NCBI RefSeq assembly: GCF_004016525.1
Contig: NZ_SACJ01000004.1
Span: 124,001-188,000, forward strand
DNA from: Flavobacterium sufflavum
Lineage (GTDB): Bacteria > Bacteroidota > Bacteroidia > Flavobacteriales > Flavobacteriaceae
DNA: 64,000 bases
Direction: 5' to 3'
Shown piece after piece: positions 43,781-50,346 of the stretch. The position numbers and the translations under genes are program-made. The notes under the pieces are model-generated. The model was not told the DNA's origin. It did not search any database and saw only the letters and a program-made list of their open reading frames with translations. The stretch's first letter is position 1. The number at the start of each line of letters is the position of its first letter.

Positions 43781-44755
43781 ATGACTATTTCCTTAAACCA
43801 CCCTATTATCAAAAAATCGCAATCCTTAATTGCGCTGTTTCTTTTATGTTTATTTATCAGTTTGTTGTCTGATAAATTCATGACAAGCACTAACCTTTGG
43901 AATGTATTGAGACAAATCTCTGTTAATGTTTGTATTTCTGTCGGAATGACATTGGTAGTTTTAATGGCTGGAATCGATCTTTCAGTAGGTTCAGTATTGG
44001 GGCTTACCGCAGCAATATGTGCCGGTTTATTAAAAAGCGGACTCTCTTTTGAATCCATGGATTTATTTGTAGGCTTTAGCGTTTTAGGAGCCATTTTAGC
44101 AGCCATACTTATCGGAATGGCCTTGGGTTTATTCAACGGCTGGGTGATTACCAAATTCGCCATTCCTCCTTTTGTGGCAACACTGGCGATGTTAACAATT
44201 GCCCGTGGATTAACGATGCTTTATACTGAAGGTATTCCCATTTCAAATTTAGGTCCTGAATTTGAGTTTATTGGTTCGGGTTGGATTTTAGGAATTCCGG
44301 TACCGGTTTGGATTTCCTTATTCATGGTCTTAATTGTCGTTTTCTTAACTAAAAAAACCACTTTTGGACGCTACATTTATGCCATTGGAGGAAATGAAAA
44401 AGCAGCGTTTTTATCGGGAATCAGCATTAATAAAATCAAATTGGCTGTTTATGGAATTGCCGGAATGATGGCGGCTGTGGGTGGTGTTTTAGTTACTTCG
44501 AGACTAAATTCAGCACAACCTAATGCCGGTATGAGTTACGAACTGGATTCTATCGCAGCCGTGGTTATTGGAGGAACTTCGCTATCAGGTGGTGTGGGTA
44601 CCGTTGCCGGAACCGTGATTGGTGCGATAATTATTGGGGTTTTAAACAACGGATTGGTTTTACTGGATGTATCGCCTTTCTGGCAGCAAGTAGTAAAAGG
44701 TATCGTTATTTTATTGGCGGTGATTATTGATAAAATGAATCAGAAAAATAAATAA
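43781..44755 (+). CDS. Sugar ABC transporter permease (RbsC type)
   Basis: A 324-residue inner-membrane protein with about 9-10 helices and the BPD_transp_2 signatures: MAGIDLSVGSVLGLTAAICAG in two parts (about 62-82), GLFNGWVITKF (about 118-128) and AAVVIGGTSLSGGVGTVAGT (about 256-275). It forms the channel of the ribose-type importer. It lies 2 bp after the ATPase gene. ABC sugar importers are rare in Bacteroidota. Confidence 0.94.
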   Translation: MTISLNHPIIKKSQSLIALFLLCLFISLLSDKFMTSTNLWNVLRQISVNVCISVGMTLVVLMAGIDLSVGSVLGLTAAICAGLLKSGLSFESMDLFVGFSVLGAILAAILIGMALGLFNGWVITKFAIPPFVATLAMLTIARGLTMLYTEGIPISNLGPEFEFIGSGWILGIPVPVWISLFMVLIVVFLTKKTTFGRYIYAIGGNEKAAFLSGISINKIKLAVYGIAGMMAAVGGVLVTSRLNSAQPNAGMSYELDSIAAVVIGGTSLSGGVGTVAGTVIGAIIIGVLNNGLVLLDVSPFWQQVVKGIVILLAVIIDKMNQKNK

Positions 44756-44769
44756 CAACTATCGAAAAT

Positions 44770-46059
44770 ATGAAAAAACTGATTTTTATGATTCTATTTT
44801 GCGTTGTTTCTAAAAAACTAATAGCGCAACAATCTGTACCAGTTAAACCCCGAATTCTGATAAGTACCGATATTGGAGGTACTGATCCGGATGATAACCA
44901 ATCCATGATACACCTCTTAATGTATAATGAAAAGTTTGATATTGAAGGGGTTGTTTCTTCGCCTTCATACGGTGAGGGTAACAAAAAAGAAATACTCAGA
45001 ACTATTGATCTTTACGAAAAAGATTTACCGAAACTAAAAAAGCACGTTCAGGGATTAGCATCTCCCGAATACTTACGCTCAATAACAAAACAAGGAAAAA
45101 AGGGAGCTGCACCATTAAAAGGCTTTGCAACTTCAACGGAAGGTTCTGACTGGATTATCAAATGCGCTCTTAAAAAAAGTGAAAAGCCTCTTTGGATATT
45201 GGTTTGGGGAGGTCTTGAAGATGTAGCACAGGCATTGCATGACAAACCCGAAATCCAGAAAAATATAAAAGTATTCTGGATAGGCGGCCCTAACAAAAAA
45301 TGGAGTGCAAATAGTTATGCGTACATAGCTGAAAAATTTCCAAACCTATGGTTTATAGAATCCAATTCATCCTATTATGGTTTTTTCTCAGATAATGTTG
45401 CCGAGAATTTGAATGAAAAAAATTACTATAAAAACTATATTAACGAAGCTGGTTTTTTGGGTAAAGACTATAAAAACAATCGTTATGAAGGCAGGCTTAA
45501 AATGGGTGATACACCATCATTACTATATATGATGGATGGAAACCCAAATAATCCAATGAAAGAAAGCTGGGGTGGCAGCTACATAAAAATACCACATAGC
45601 CCCAGAATTGTATTTAAAAGAAATACATCAGTGCAAGATACAGTACCGGTATTTTCTATATTAGAATTTCACTTTAAAGGTCCCGTTGTCAATATTCCTA
45701 AAGATTCTGCTTGTATTACAATGACTGTACAGGCAGAAATTGGAGAACAAAAATGGGACGGATTTTACCAAGGTGATGGAAATTATGTGATTAGATATTG
45801 TCCAAAGCGTACTGAAAAATTAACATATAAAGTTACTTCGAATATTCCCGGATTTGAAACGCAAAGCGGAAGTTTCTTTGTAGGCAATCTTTGGCCGGGG
45901 AAACACCATTCCACTGACTACAAATTAGGTAAGAATTGGTATTCAGACAGAACAAATCCTGAACTCTTTGATGATATTTGGCAAGGCGGTAAAACGGTTT
46001 TAAAATGGAGAAGTGATGTCCTGTTAGATTGGGCTAAACGTTGGGATTGGCTTCGATAA
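44770..46059 (+). CDS. Secreted DUF1593 (nucleoside-hydrolase-like) protein
   Basis: A 429-residue protein with a Sec signal peptide (about 1-20). The N-terminal domain has STDIGGTDPDDNQSM (33-47), a variant of the Asp-rich Ca-binding site of nucleoside hydrolases, followed by EGVVSSPSYGEG and WGGLEDVAQAL, matching DUF1593. A C-terminal beta domain (about 320-429) follows. Such proteins are found with carbohydrate genes and are presumed glycosidases. In this operon it may release the imported sugar from glycosides in the periplasm or outside; this is inference. Confidence 0.8.
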   Translation: MKKLIFMILFCVVSKKLIAQQSVPVKPRILISTDIGGTDPDDNQSMIHLLMYNEKFDIEGVVSSPSYGEGNKKEILRTIDLYEKDLPKLKKHVQGLASPEYLRSITKQGKKGAAPLKGFATSTEGSDWIIKCALKKSEKPLWILVWGGLEDVAQALHDKPEIQKNIKVFWIGGPNKKWSANSYAYIAEKFPNLWFIESNSSYYGFFSDNVAENLNEKNYYKNYINEAGFLGKDYKNNRYEGRLKMGDTPSLLYMMDGNPNNPMKESWGGSYIKIPHSPRIVFKRNTSVQDTVPVFSILEFHFKGPVVNIPKDSACITMTVQAEIGEQKWDGFYQGDGNYVIRYCPKRTEKLTYKVTSNIPGFETQSGSFFVGNLWPGKHHSTDYKLGKNWYSDRTNPELFDDIWQGGKTVLKWRSDVLLDWAKRWDWLR

Positions 46060-46125
46060 TTATTCCAAACACTTCGATTAACATTGTGTGACAACAAAAA
46101 ATACAATTAAAAACATTAATTCTTT

Positions 46126-46188
46126 TTTCACCATTAAGAAATTAAGATAATTAAAACTTAATGCTCCTTAACTTCTTAATGGTGGAAA
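46126..46188. repeat. 'CACCATTAAGAAATTAAG' inverted repeat element
   Basis: TTTCACCATTAAGAA (46126-46140) faces TTCTTAATGGTGGAAA (46173-46188), with AAACTTAATG between. It fills the only sizeable gap of the sugar operon, between the DUF1593 and kinase genes, and looks like a dispersed flavobacterial element. Confidence 0.6.
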
Positions 46189-46266
46189 TATTTCTATTCA
46201 ATGTTCTCTTTTAAAAATTGTTTATTATTTAACTGAGCTTTTAAAAGGCAAATTTTACACTAAAAA

Positions 46267-47766
46267 ATGAAAAAATATATTCTCGCCATAGACCAGGGTA
46301 CCAGCAGTACCAAAACCATACTTTTTGACGAATTAGGACAGGCTGCGGCTAAAGGCAGCGTTGATTTAAAAACAAATTATTTTGACAATGGTTTTGTAGA
46401 GCAAAATCCTGAAGACATCTTCCAAAATGTACTCGACTCCGTAACTGAATGCGTGAATGATTTTACCCAAAAAGGTCTGGCTGTTTCAGATATTGTTTCC
46501 TGTGGTATCAGTAATCAAAGAGAAACTTTTGTCCTTTGGGACAAAGACGGAAAAGCATTGGCTCCCGCTGTGGTTTGGGCCTGTAAACGCTCTATTTCTA
46601 TTTGTACGGACTTAATCCAAAAAGGACAGAATGATTTTATCAAACTAAAAACAGGTTTACTATTAGACCCCTATTTTTCTGGTACCAAATTGCTTTGGCT
46701 GCTGGAAAATGACGCCGAATTAAAAGAAAAAGTAACCAAAAGTGAAGTCTATTTTGGAACAATAGATTGTTGGCTTTTGTACAAATTGACCAATGGCACT
46801 CATTTCAAAACCGATTACACCAATGCTTCCCGAACCTTACTTTTCAATATTCATACGTTACAATGGGATGCTGAAATTTTAGAAACCTGGGGATTATCCA
46901 ACTTAAATTTACCTCAACCTTGCCCTTCTTCACATGATTTTGGAATGGTTGATTTTGGACAAATTTTGAACCATAAAACCCCACTTTCCATCCCAATTAC
47001 ATCTTTAATTGGCGATTCGCATGCGGCGACTTTTGGAGAAGGCTGTTTCGAAAAAGGTACCGCCAAAGTCACTCTGGGAACAGGAAGTTCGATTATGATG
47101 AACATTGGCGACAAAGCCGTATTATCCAATTCCGGAATGTTGACCACCATTTGCTGGAGTACCGAAAACCGCGTAGATTATGCACTGGAAGGCGCTATTG
47201 TTTCCTGTGGTTCCACTATCGAATGGCTGAAAAACGAATTGCAATTGTTCTCCTCTCCTGCTGAAACCGAAGCCATGGCAAAAGCCATTCCGGACAATGC
47301 CGGTGTTTATCTGATTCCTGCTTTTAGCGGACTGGGTGCGCCACACTGGCAAATGAGCCGAAAAGCATCGATTGAAGGAATGACTTTTGGAACTACTAAA
47401 AATCATATTGTCAGGGCAGCTTTAGAGAGCATTCCGTACCAAATAAAAGATGTGGTAGAAGCTATGGCAAAAGACATGCAAGCCACATTAAAATCAATTT
47501 CGGTAAACGGTGGTATGACTCAAAACAAGTTTGTCATTCATTTTTTAGCCGATTTATTAGGAATTCCGTTGAACAAACAACGAAATCCAGACGTTTCCGC
47601 CTTAGGAGCCGCCTATTTATCCGGTCTTAAAAGTGGTGTTTACAGCAGTATTGAACAACTTTCAGCAATTAATAAAAGCCAAACCGAACAGGTTTTAGCA
47701 GATTCAGACAATGAATTACCAAGGAATGGGTATCTGGGCTGGAAAGGAAAAATAGCTCGATTTTAG
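46267..47766 (+). CDS. FGGY-family carbohydrate kinase (glycerol-kinase-like), possible apulose kinase
   Basis: A 499-residue ASKHA kinase with IDQGTSSTK (8-16), N-Q-R-E-T (83-87), DPYFSGTKLLW (134-144), GDSHAATFGEG (249-259) and GGMTQNKF near the C-terminus. R85, E86, Y136 and D250 match the glycerol-contacting residues of GlpK (Arg83, Glu84, Tyr135, Asp245 in E. coli), so it may be a true glycerol kinase. However, no glpF or glpD is nearby and the operon is a ketose/transketolase one. Apulose has a glycerol-like branched end, so a GlpK-like pocket could suit it. Last gene of the operon, with a terminator behind. Confidence 0.85.
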   Translation: MKKYILAIDQGTSSTKTILFDELGQAAAKGSVDLKTNYFDNGFVEQNPEDIFQNVLDSVTECVNDFTQKGLAVSDIVSCGISNQRETFVLWDKDGKALAPAVVWACKRSISICTDLIQKGQNDFIKLKTGLLLDPYFSGTKLLWLLENDAELKEKVTKSEVYFGTIDCWLLYKLTNGTHFKTDYTNASRTLLFNIHTLQWDAEILETWGLSNLNLPQPCPSSHDFGMVDFGQILNHKTPLSIPITSLIGDSHAATFGEGCFEKGTAKVTLGTGSSIMMNIGDKAVLSNSGMLTTICWSTENRVDYALEGAIVSCGSTIEWLKNELQLFSSPAETEAMAKAIPDNAGVYLIPAFSGLGAPHWQMSRKASIEGMTFGTTKNHIVRAALESIPYQIKDVVEAMAKDMQATLKSISVNGGMTQNKFVIHFLADLLGIPLNKQRNPDVSALGAAYLSGLKSGVYSSIEQLSAINKSQTEQVLADSDNELPRNGYLGWKGKIARF

Positions 47767-47800
47767 AATACAGAACGCAGAATGCAGATTGCAGTCCCGA
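47766..47800. repeat. 'ACAGAACGCAGAATGCAG' word-repeat tract
   Basis: GAATACAGAACGCAGAATGC then AGATTGCAG immediately follows the kinase stop codon. It is of the same kind as the tract that forms the end of ccoS (31384-31446). Confidence 0.5.
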
Positions 47801-47832
47801 AGATTCGAGAAAAAAATAGAAAATACTCATTC

Positions 47833-47859
47833 ACAGTCGTTTTTAAAGCGGCTGTTTTT
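47833..47859 (+). terminator. Terminator of the sugar operon
   Basis: Stem ACAGTCG / CGGCTGT (47833-47839 with 47849-47855, one G-T pair), then TTTTG. Confidence 0.65.
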
Positions 47860-47887
47860 GCATACGTAAGTAATATTTTTATTTTTG
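47857..47887 (+). promoter_or_regulatory. Promoter upstream of the isochorismatase-family gene
   Basis: TTTG (47857-47860), 19-nt spacer, TATTTTTG (47880-47887). The -33 element lies in the tail of the operon terminator. Confidence 0.5.
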
Positions 47888-48090
47888 TGTAGTGTTATTA
47901 AAAAATAATACGCAACAAAAGAAATTAAAACATACGCATAACATGCCAGTTTAAAATAAAACAGGGTAAATTTATGCGAGTACAAACAAGTTAGCAGCAA
48001 GTGTTTTCCAAAATTACGCCAAAAACAATACTCTAAAAATAGAGTAAATACTATAAATTATTACATTTACAAAAGAACATTTTGACTGTT

Positions 48091-48645
48091 ATGAAAAACA
48101 AAAAAGCTCTATTGATAATTGATATGCAAAAAGGTTCTTTCACACCTGAAACACCCCGATTTGACACAAATGGAATTGTAGATCGAATTAATTCTCTTGC
48201 TGAAATATTTAGAGAGTCTAACTTACCTGTTATTTTTATTCAACATGATGGTACAGAAATGAATGAATTTAAACCAAATACAACTGAATGGGAATTATTA
48301 GATGATTTAAAAGTAAATCCAACTGATATTTGCATCAACAAGTACGCTAATGATGTGTTTTACAATTCCCTACTCCAATCAAAACTAACCAAACTAAATA
48401 TAAATGAATTATTTATCACAGGTTGTGCAACTGACTTTTGTGTTGAATCAACAATACAGTCAGCATTAACTAAAGATTATAACATAATAGTGGTTGAAGA
48501 TGGTCATACAACTGGAGAAAGACCACACTTGAAAGCTGAAAAAGTAATCGAGCATTATAATTGGGTTTGGCAAAATATGATTCCGACCAAGGGCAAAATA
48601 GAGGTTAAAAACTTTGAGGAGATAAAAAAAGTGTTGATTTTTTAA
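48091..48645 (+). CDS. Isochorismatase-family cysteine hydrolase
   Basis: A 184-residue cytoplasmic enzyme of the cysteine hydrolase family. The catalytic triad is visible: Asp in LLIIDMQKGSF (about 11), Lys in INKYANDVFYN, and Cys in FITGCATDFCVEST. Members hydrolyse isochorismate, nicotinamide, ureidoacrylate and other amides; the substrate cannot be told. A TTG three codons upstream was rejected in favour of the ATG at 48091. It is not obviously linked to the preceding operon because a terminator and a new promoter lie between. Confidence 0.88.
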   Translation: MKNKKALLIIDMQKGSFTPETPRFDTNGIVDRINSLAEIFRESNLPVIFIQHDGTEMNEFKPNTTEWELLDDLKVNPTDICINKYANDVFYNSLLQSKLTKLNINELFITGCATDFCVESTIQSALTKDYNIIVVEDGHTTGERPHLKAEKVIEHYNWVWQNMIPTKGKIEVKNFEEIKKVLIF

Positions 48646-49050
48646 TAAGGCCTGCTAGGCGAAGTCTCCTGACTTCGCCACACAAACTAAGCAACTCCAA
48701 CTAACGTCAGTTTCTTGCGGAGATGCTTCCTTCGTCAGCATGACAAGTTTGCGGGAATAGTTTCTTTTTAACACGGTGAGAGGCTTGTTCCTAACATTTC
48801 AATTGATTAATATTTTAGCAAACAAATATCTAGACTTAAGTAATGTGTTTTTCTTATTACATTAATAAAACTCACACAATACCATCAAATTACTACAATT
48901 CAACTACTTAAAAAACGCAAAAGTATTTCCAAATTGTTTTTTTTCATTAATTTAATGCTATAATACAAAATCATTTAATATCAAAATAATGAATACACCA
49001 GAGTAGCCGAAAACTGCATATTGAAAGAGTAGGCAACAAATATTTAGGTC
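48646..49050. other. Intergenic region with one 112-bp repeat copy
   Basis: The first copy of a long direct repeat fills 48651-48762. The remaining A/T-rich 290 bases show nothing I can name. Confidence 0.6.
48651..48762. repeat. 112-bp direct repeat, copy 1
   Basis: Matches 49675-49786 at about 111 of 112 positions. It begins with a hairpin GGCGAAGTC-TCCT-GACTTCGCC and contains GATGCTTCCTTCGTCAGCAT. It encodes no protein. Confidence 0.85.
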
Positions 49051-49467
49051 ATGAAAAAAATTACATTATCGCTTTCAATGTTGTTTTTCATTGTAAATTC
49101 TTTTTGCCAGACACAAACTACAACATTTTCAAAAGATTACTATTTGGAAAAAAGTAAAAGCCAAAAAAAAACAGCCTGGAGAATATTAGGCGCTGGTTTA
49201 GGAATTGCTGCAATTGGAGGTATTGTCCAATTACAACATGAAAATCAAGCAAGTAATAGTTTTGATTTCGATTTTACCGGAGCTTATATTGCCATTGGTG
49301 GAGGCGTATTATGCGTAGCAAGCATTCCTTTCTTTGTGAGTGCCGCAAAAAACAAAAAAATGGCTGTAGCCATAGCCATTGATAACCAAAATATCCTTCT
49401 TCCTCAAGACAATAACTTTGCTTTTAAAAAACAGCCTTCGCTCTGTTTAAGGATTGAATTATACTAA
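49051..49467 (+). CDS. Secreted or membrane protein, unknown
   Basis: A 138-residue protein with a signal peptide (about 1-20, ending FCQ), then two hydrophobic glycine-rich segments (about 46-60, WRILGAGLGIAAIGGIV; about 80-103, AYIAIGGGVLCVASIPFFVS) and a short C-terminal domain. Proteins of this outline are common in flavobacteria, but I do not recognise a named family. It lies between the two copies of the 112-bp repeat. Confidence 0.65.
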   Translation: MKKITLSLSMLFFIVNSFCQTQTTTFSKDYYLEKSKSQKKTAWRILGAGLGIAAIGGIVQLQHENQASNSFDFDFTGAYIAIGGGVLCVASIPFFVSAAKNKKMAVAIAIDNQNILLPQDNNFAFKKQPSLCLRIELY

Positions 49468-49560
49468 AATATAAGGTGTTACACGATTACTCAAATATGT
49501 GCAAACGTTAGCGCAGAATTTCATTCTGTGCCCACGATAATGAGCAAACAACGTTAAGTA

Positions 49561-49647
49561 AATACTTTGTCGAGTTGCTTACGAAGATTGCTTCGCCAGT
49601 TCGCTATCGCTCGTGTCCTCCTTCGTCGGAAAGACAAGATTGCGATA
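49561..49647. repeat. Diverged relative of the 112-bp repeat
   Basis: AATACTTTGTCGAGTTGCTT and GAAGATTGCTTCG, then CTTCGTCGGAAAGACAAGAT, resemble both the 112-bp repeat (CTTCGTCAGCATGACAAG) and the element at 58921-58985 (AATACTTTGTAGAGTTACTT). Confidence 0.5.
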
Positions 49648-49674
49648 AAAGTTATTTTAATTTCATGAAAAACA

Positions 49675-49786
49675 CCTGCTAGGCGAAGTCTCCTGACTTC
49701 GCTACACAAACTAAGCAACTCCAACTAACGTCAGTTTCTTGCGGAGATGCTTCCTTCGTCAGCATGACAAGTTTGCGGGAATAGTT
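49675..49786. repeat. 112-bp direct repeat, copy 2
   Basis: Second copy of the repeat at 48651-48762; one visible difference (C to T) breaks the last pair of the leading hairpin. Confidence 0.85.
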
Positions 49787-50001
49787 GCTTGAACCCGACC
49801 GCTTAGATAAGTTCAAACGTTAATGTGGTTTTTCAAATCATGCCCAAAACATTCCTAAAACAACCTCCAAAAATAGATTCTCAATCAGCTTTTTCAACAT
49901 TTTTTCAAAAAAAATCCTTTCTAAAGTCTTATAAATACTGAGTTCAGTAATTTTTCATAAATAAACTCGATTAACTCTATAGGATTTATAAAATTATTTT
50001 G

Positions 50002-50009
50002 TAGGTTTG
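50002..50009 (+). promoter_or_regulatory. -7 element of the gdhA leader transcript
   Basis: TAGGTTTG followed by CA, a good TAnnTTTG match. No convincing -33 TTG. Transcription would start near 50014-50016, almost at the ATG of the first small ORF. Confidence 0.5.
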
Positions 50010-50017
50010 CATCAACA

Positions 50018-50092
50018 ATGAAAGTATTTAAGTTAAACAACATTTTTATATCGAATGTAACCTGGAAGTTTTTCGACATAAAATGGCTTTAA
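50018..50092 (+). CDS. Small ORF 1 in the gdhA leader (24 residues)
   Basis: ATG at 50018, stop TAA at 50090-50092. The peptide (MKVFKLNNIFISNVTWKFF, then DIKWL) is rich in Phe (4) and Trp (2). A terminator follows 24 bases after the stop. With transcription starting only a few bases upstream there is no room for a ribosome binding site, so it would have to be leaderless, or the region may be a small RNA rather than a coding one. Confidence 0.3.
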   Translation: MKVFKLNNIFISNVTWKFFDIKWL

Positions 50093-50115
50093 TAGCTTCT
50101 TGATTTTTTTTTTGG

Positions 50116-50147
50116 AGCCTTTCATCCAAAGTGGAAGGCTTTTTTTA
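50116..50147 (+). terminator. First terminator in the gdhA leader
   Basis: Stem AGCCTT / AAGGCT (50116-50121 with 50135-50140; extendable by one pair past a mismatch), then seven T. It ends a putative transcript of about 130 nt. Confidence 0.75.
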
Positions 50148-50166
50148 AAATTTTATAAATAATAAC

Positions 50167-50262
50167 ATGAGATCCAATAGAAACAGAAATAGAATGATGC
50201 AATGCTGTCACATGAAAATTCCTCCATGTTGTTGTTACCTGGTCTTATTTGTAGAAAAATAA
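50167..50262 (+). CDS. Cys-rich leader-like small ORF (31 residues)
   Basis: ATG at 50167, stop TAA at 50260-50262. The peptide begins with a basic run (MRSNRNRNRMM), then QCCHMKIPPCCCY with five Cys in nine to eleven residues, then a hydrophobic end (LVLFVEK). Its stop codon overlaps the first bases of the terminator stem at 50261, the layout of an attenuation leader peptide. gdhA starts 84 bases later. It could sense Cys-tRNA supply, or be a small metal-binding peptide. No family is recognised with confidence. Confidence 0.5.
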   Translation: MRSNRNRNRMMQCCHMKIPPCCCYLVLFVEK

Positions 50263-50295
50263 AGCTCTTTTGTAACAACTCAAAAGAGCTTTTTT
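50261..50295 (+). terminator. Second terminator in the gdhA leader (possible attenuator)
   Basis: Perfect 12-bp stem AAAGCTCTTTTG / CAAAAGAGCTTT (50261-50272 with 50281-50292), 8-nt loop, five T. It overlaps the stop codon of the Cys-rich ORF and precedes gdhA; no promoter is visible between it and gdhA. Confidence 0.8.
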
Positions 50296-50346
50296 ATGGA
50301 ATAAATTTAAAAAAATAGAATCAAACAGATTTAACAGAATAAAATC

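Larger units (their letters stand above)
47767..48090. other. Intergenic region behind the sugar operon
   Basis: No gene seen. It holds a repeat tract (47766-47800), a terminator (47833-47859) and a consensus promoter (47857-47887) whose transcript would have a roughly 200-nt leader before the next gene. Confidence 0.6.
49468..50346. other. Long non-coding/leader region ahead of gdhA
   Basis: It holds a hairpin GCGCAGAAT-TTC-ATTCTGTGC (49511-49531), a diverged repeat (49561-49647), the second 112-bp repeat copy (49675-49786), a promoter-like TAGGTTTG (50002-50009), two small ORFs and two terminators (50018-50295). The remaining 49787-50001 shows nothing I can name. Confidence 0.65.

Noticed and set aside
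49051..50262. Riboswitch in the gdhA leader
   Set aside because: I could not match any known riboswitch core; the features visible are two small ORFs and terminators.
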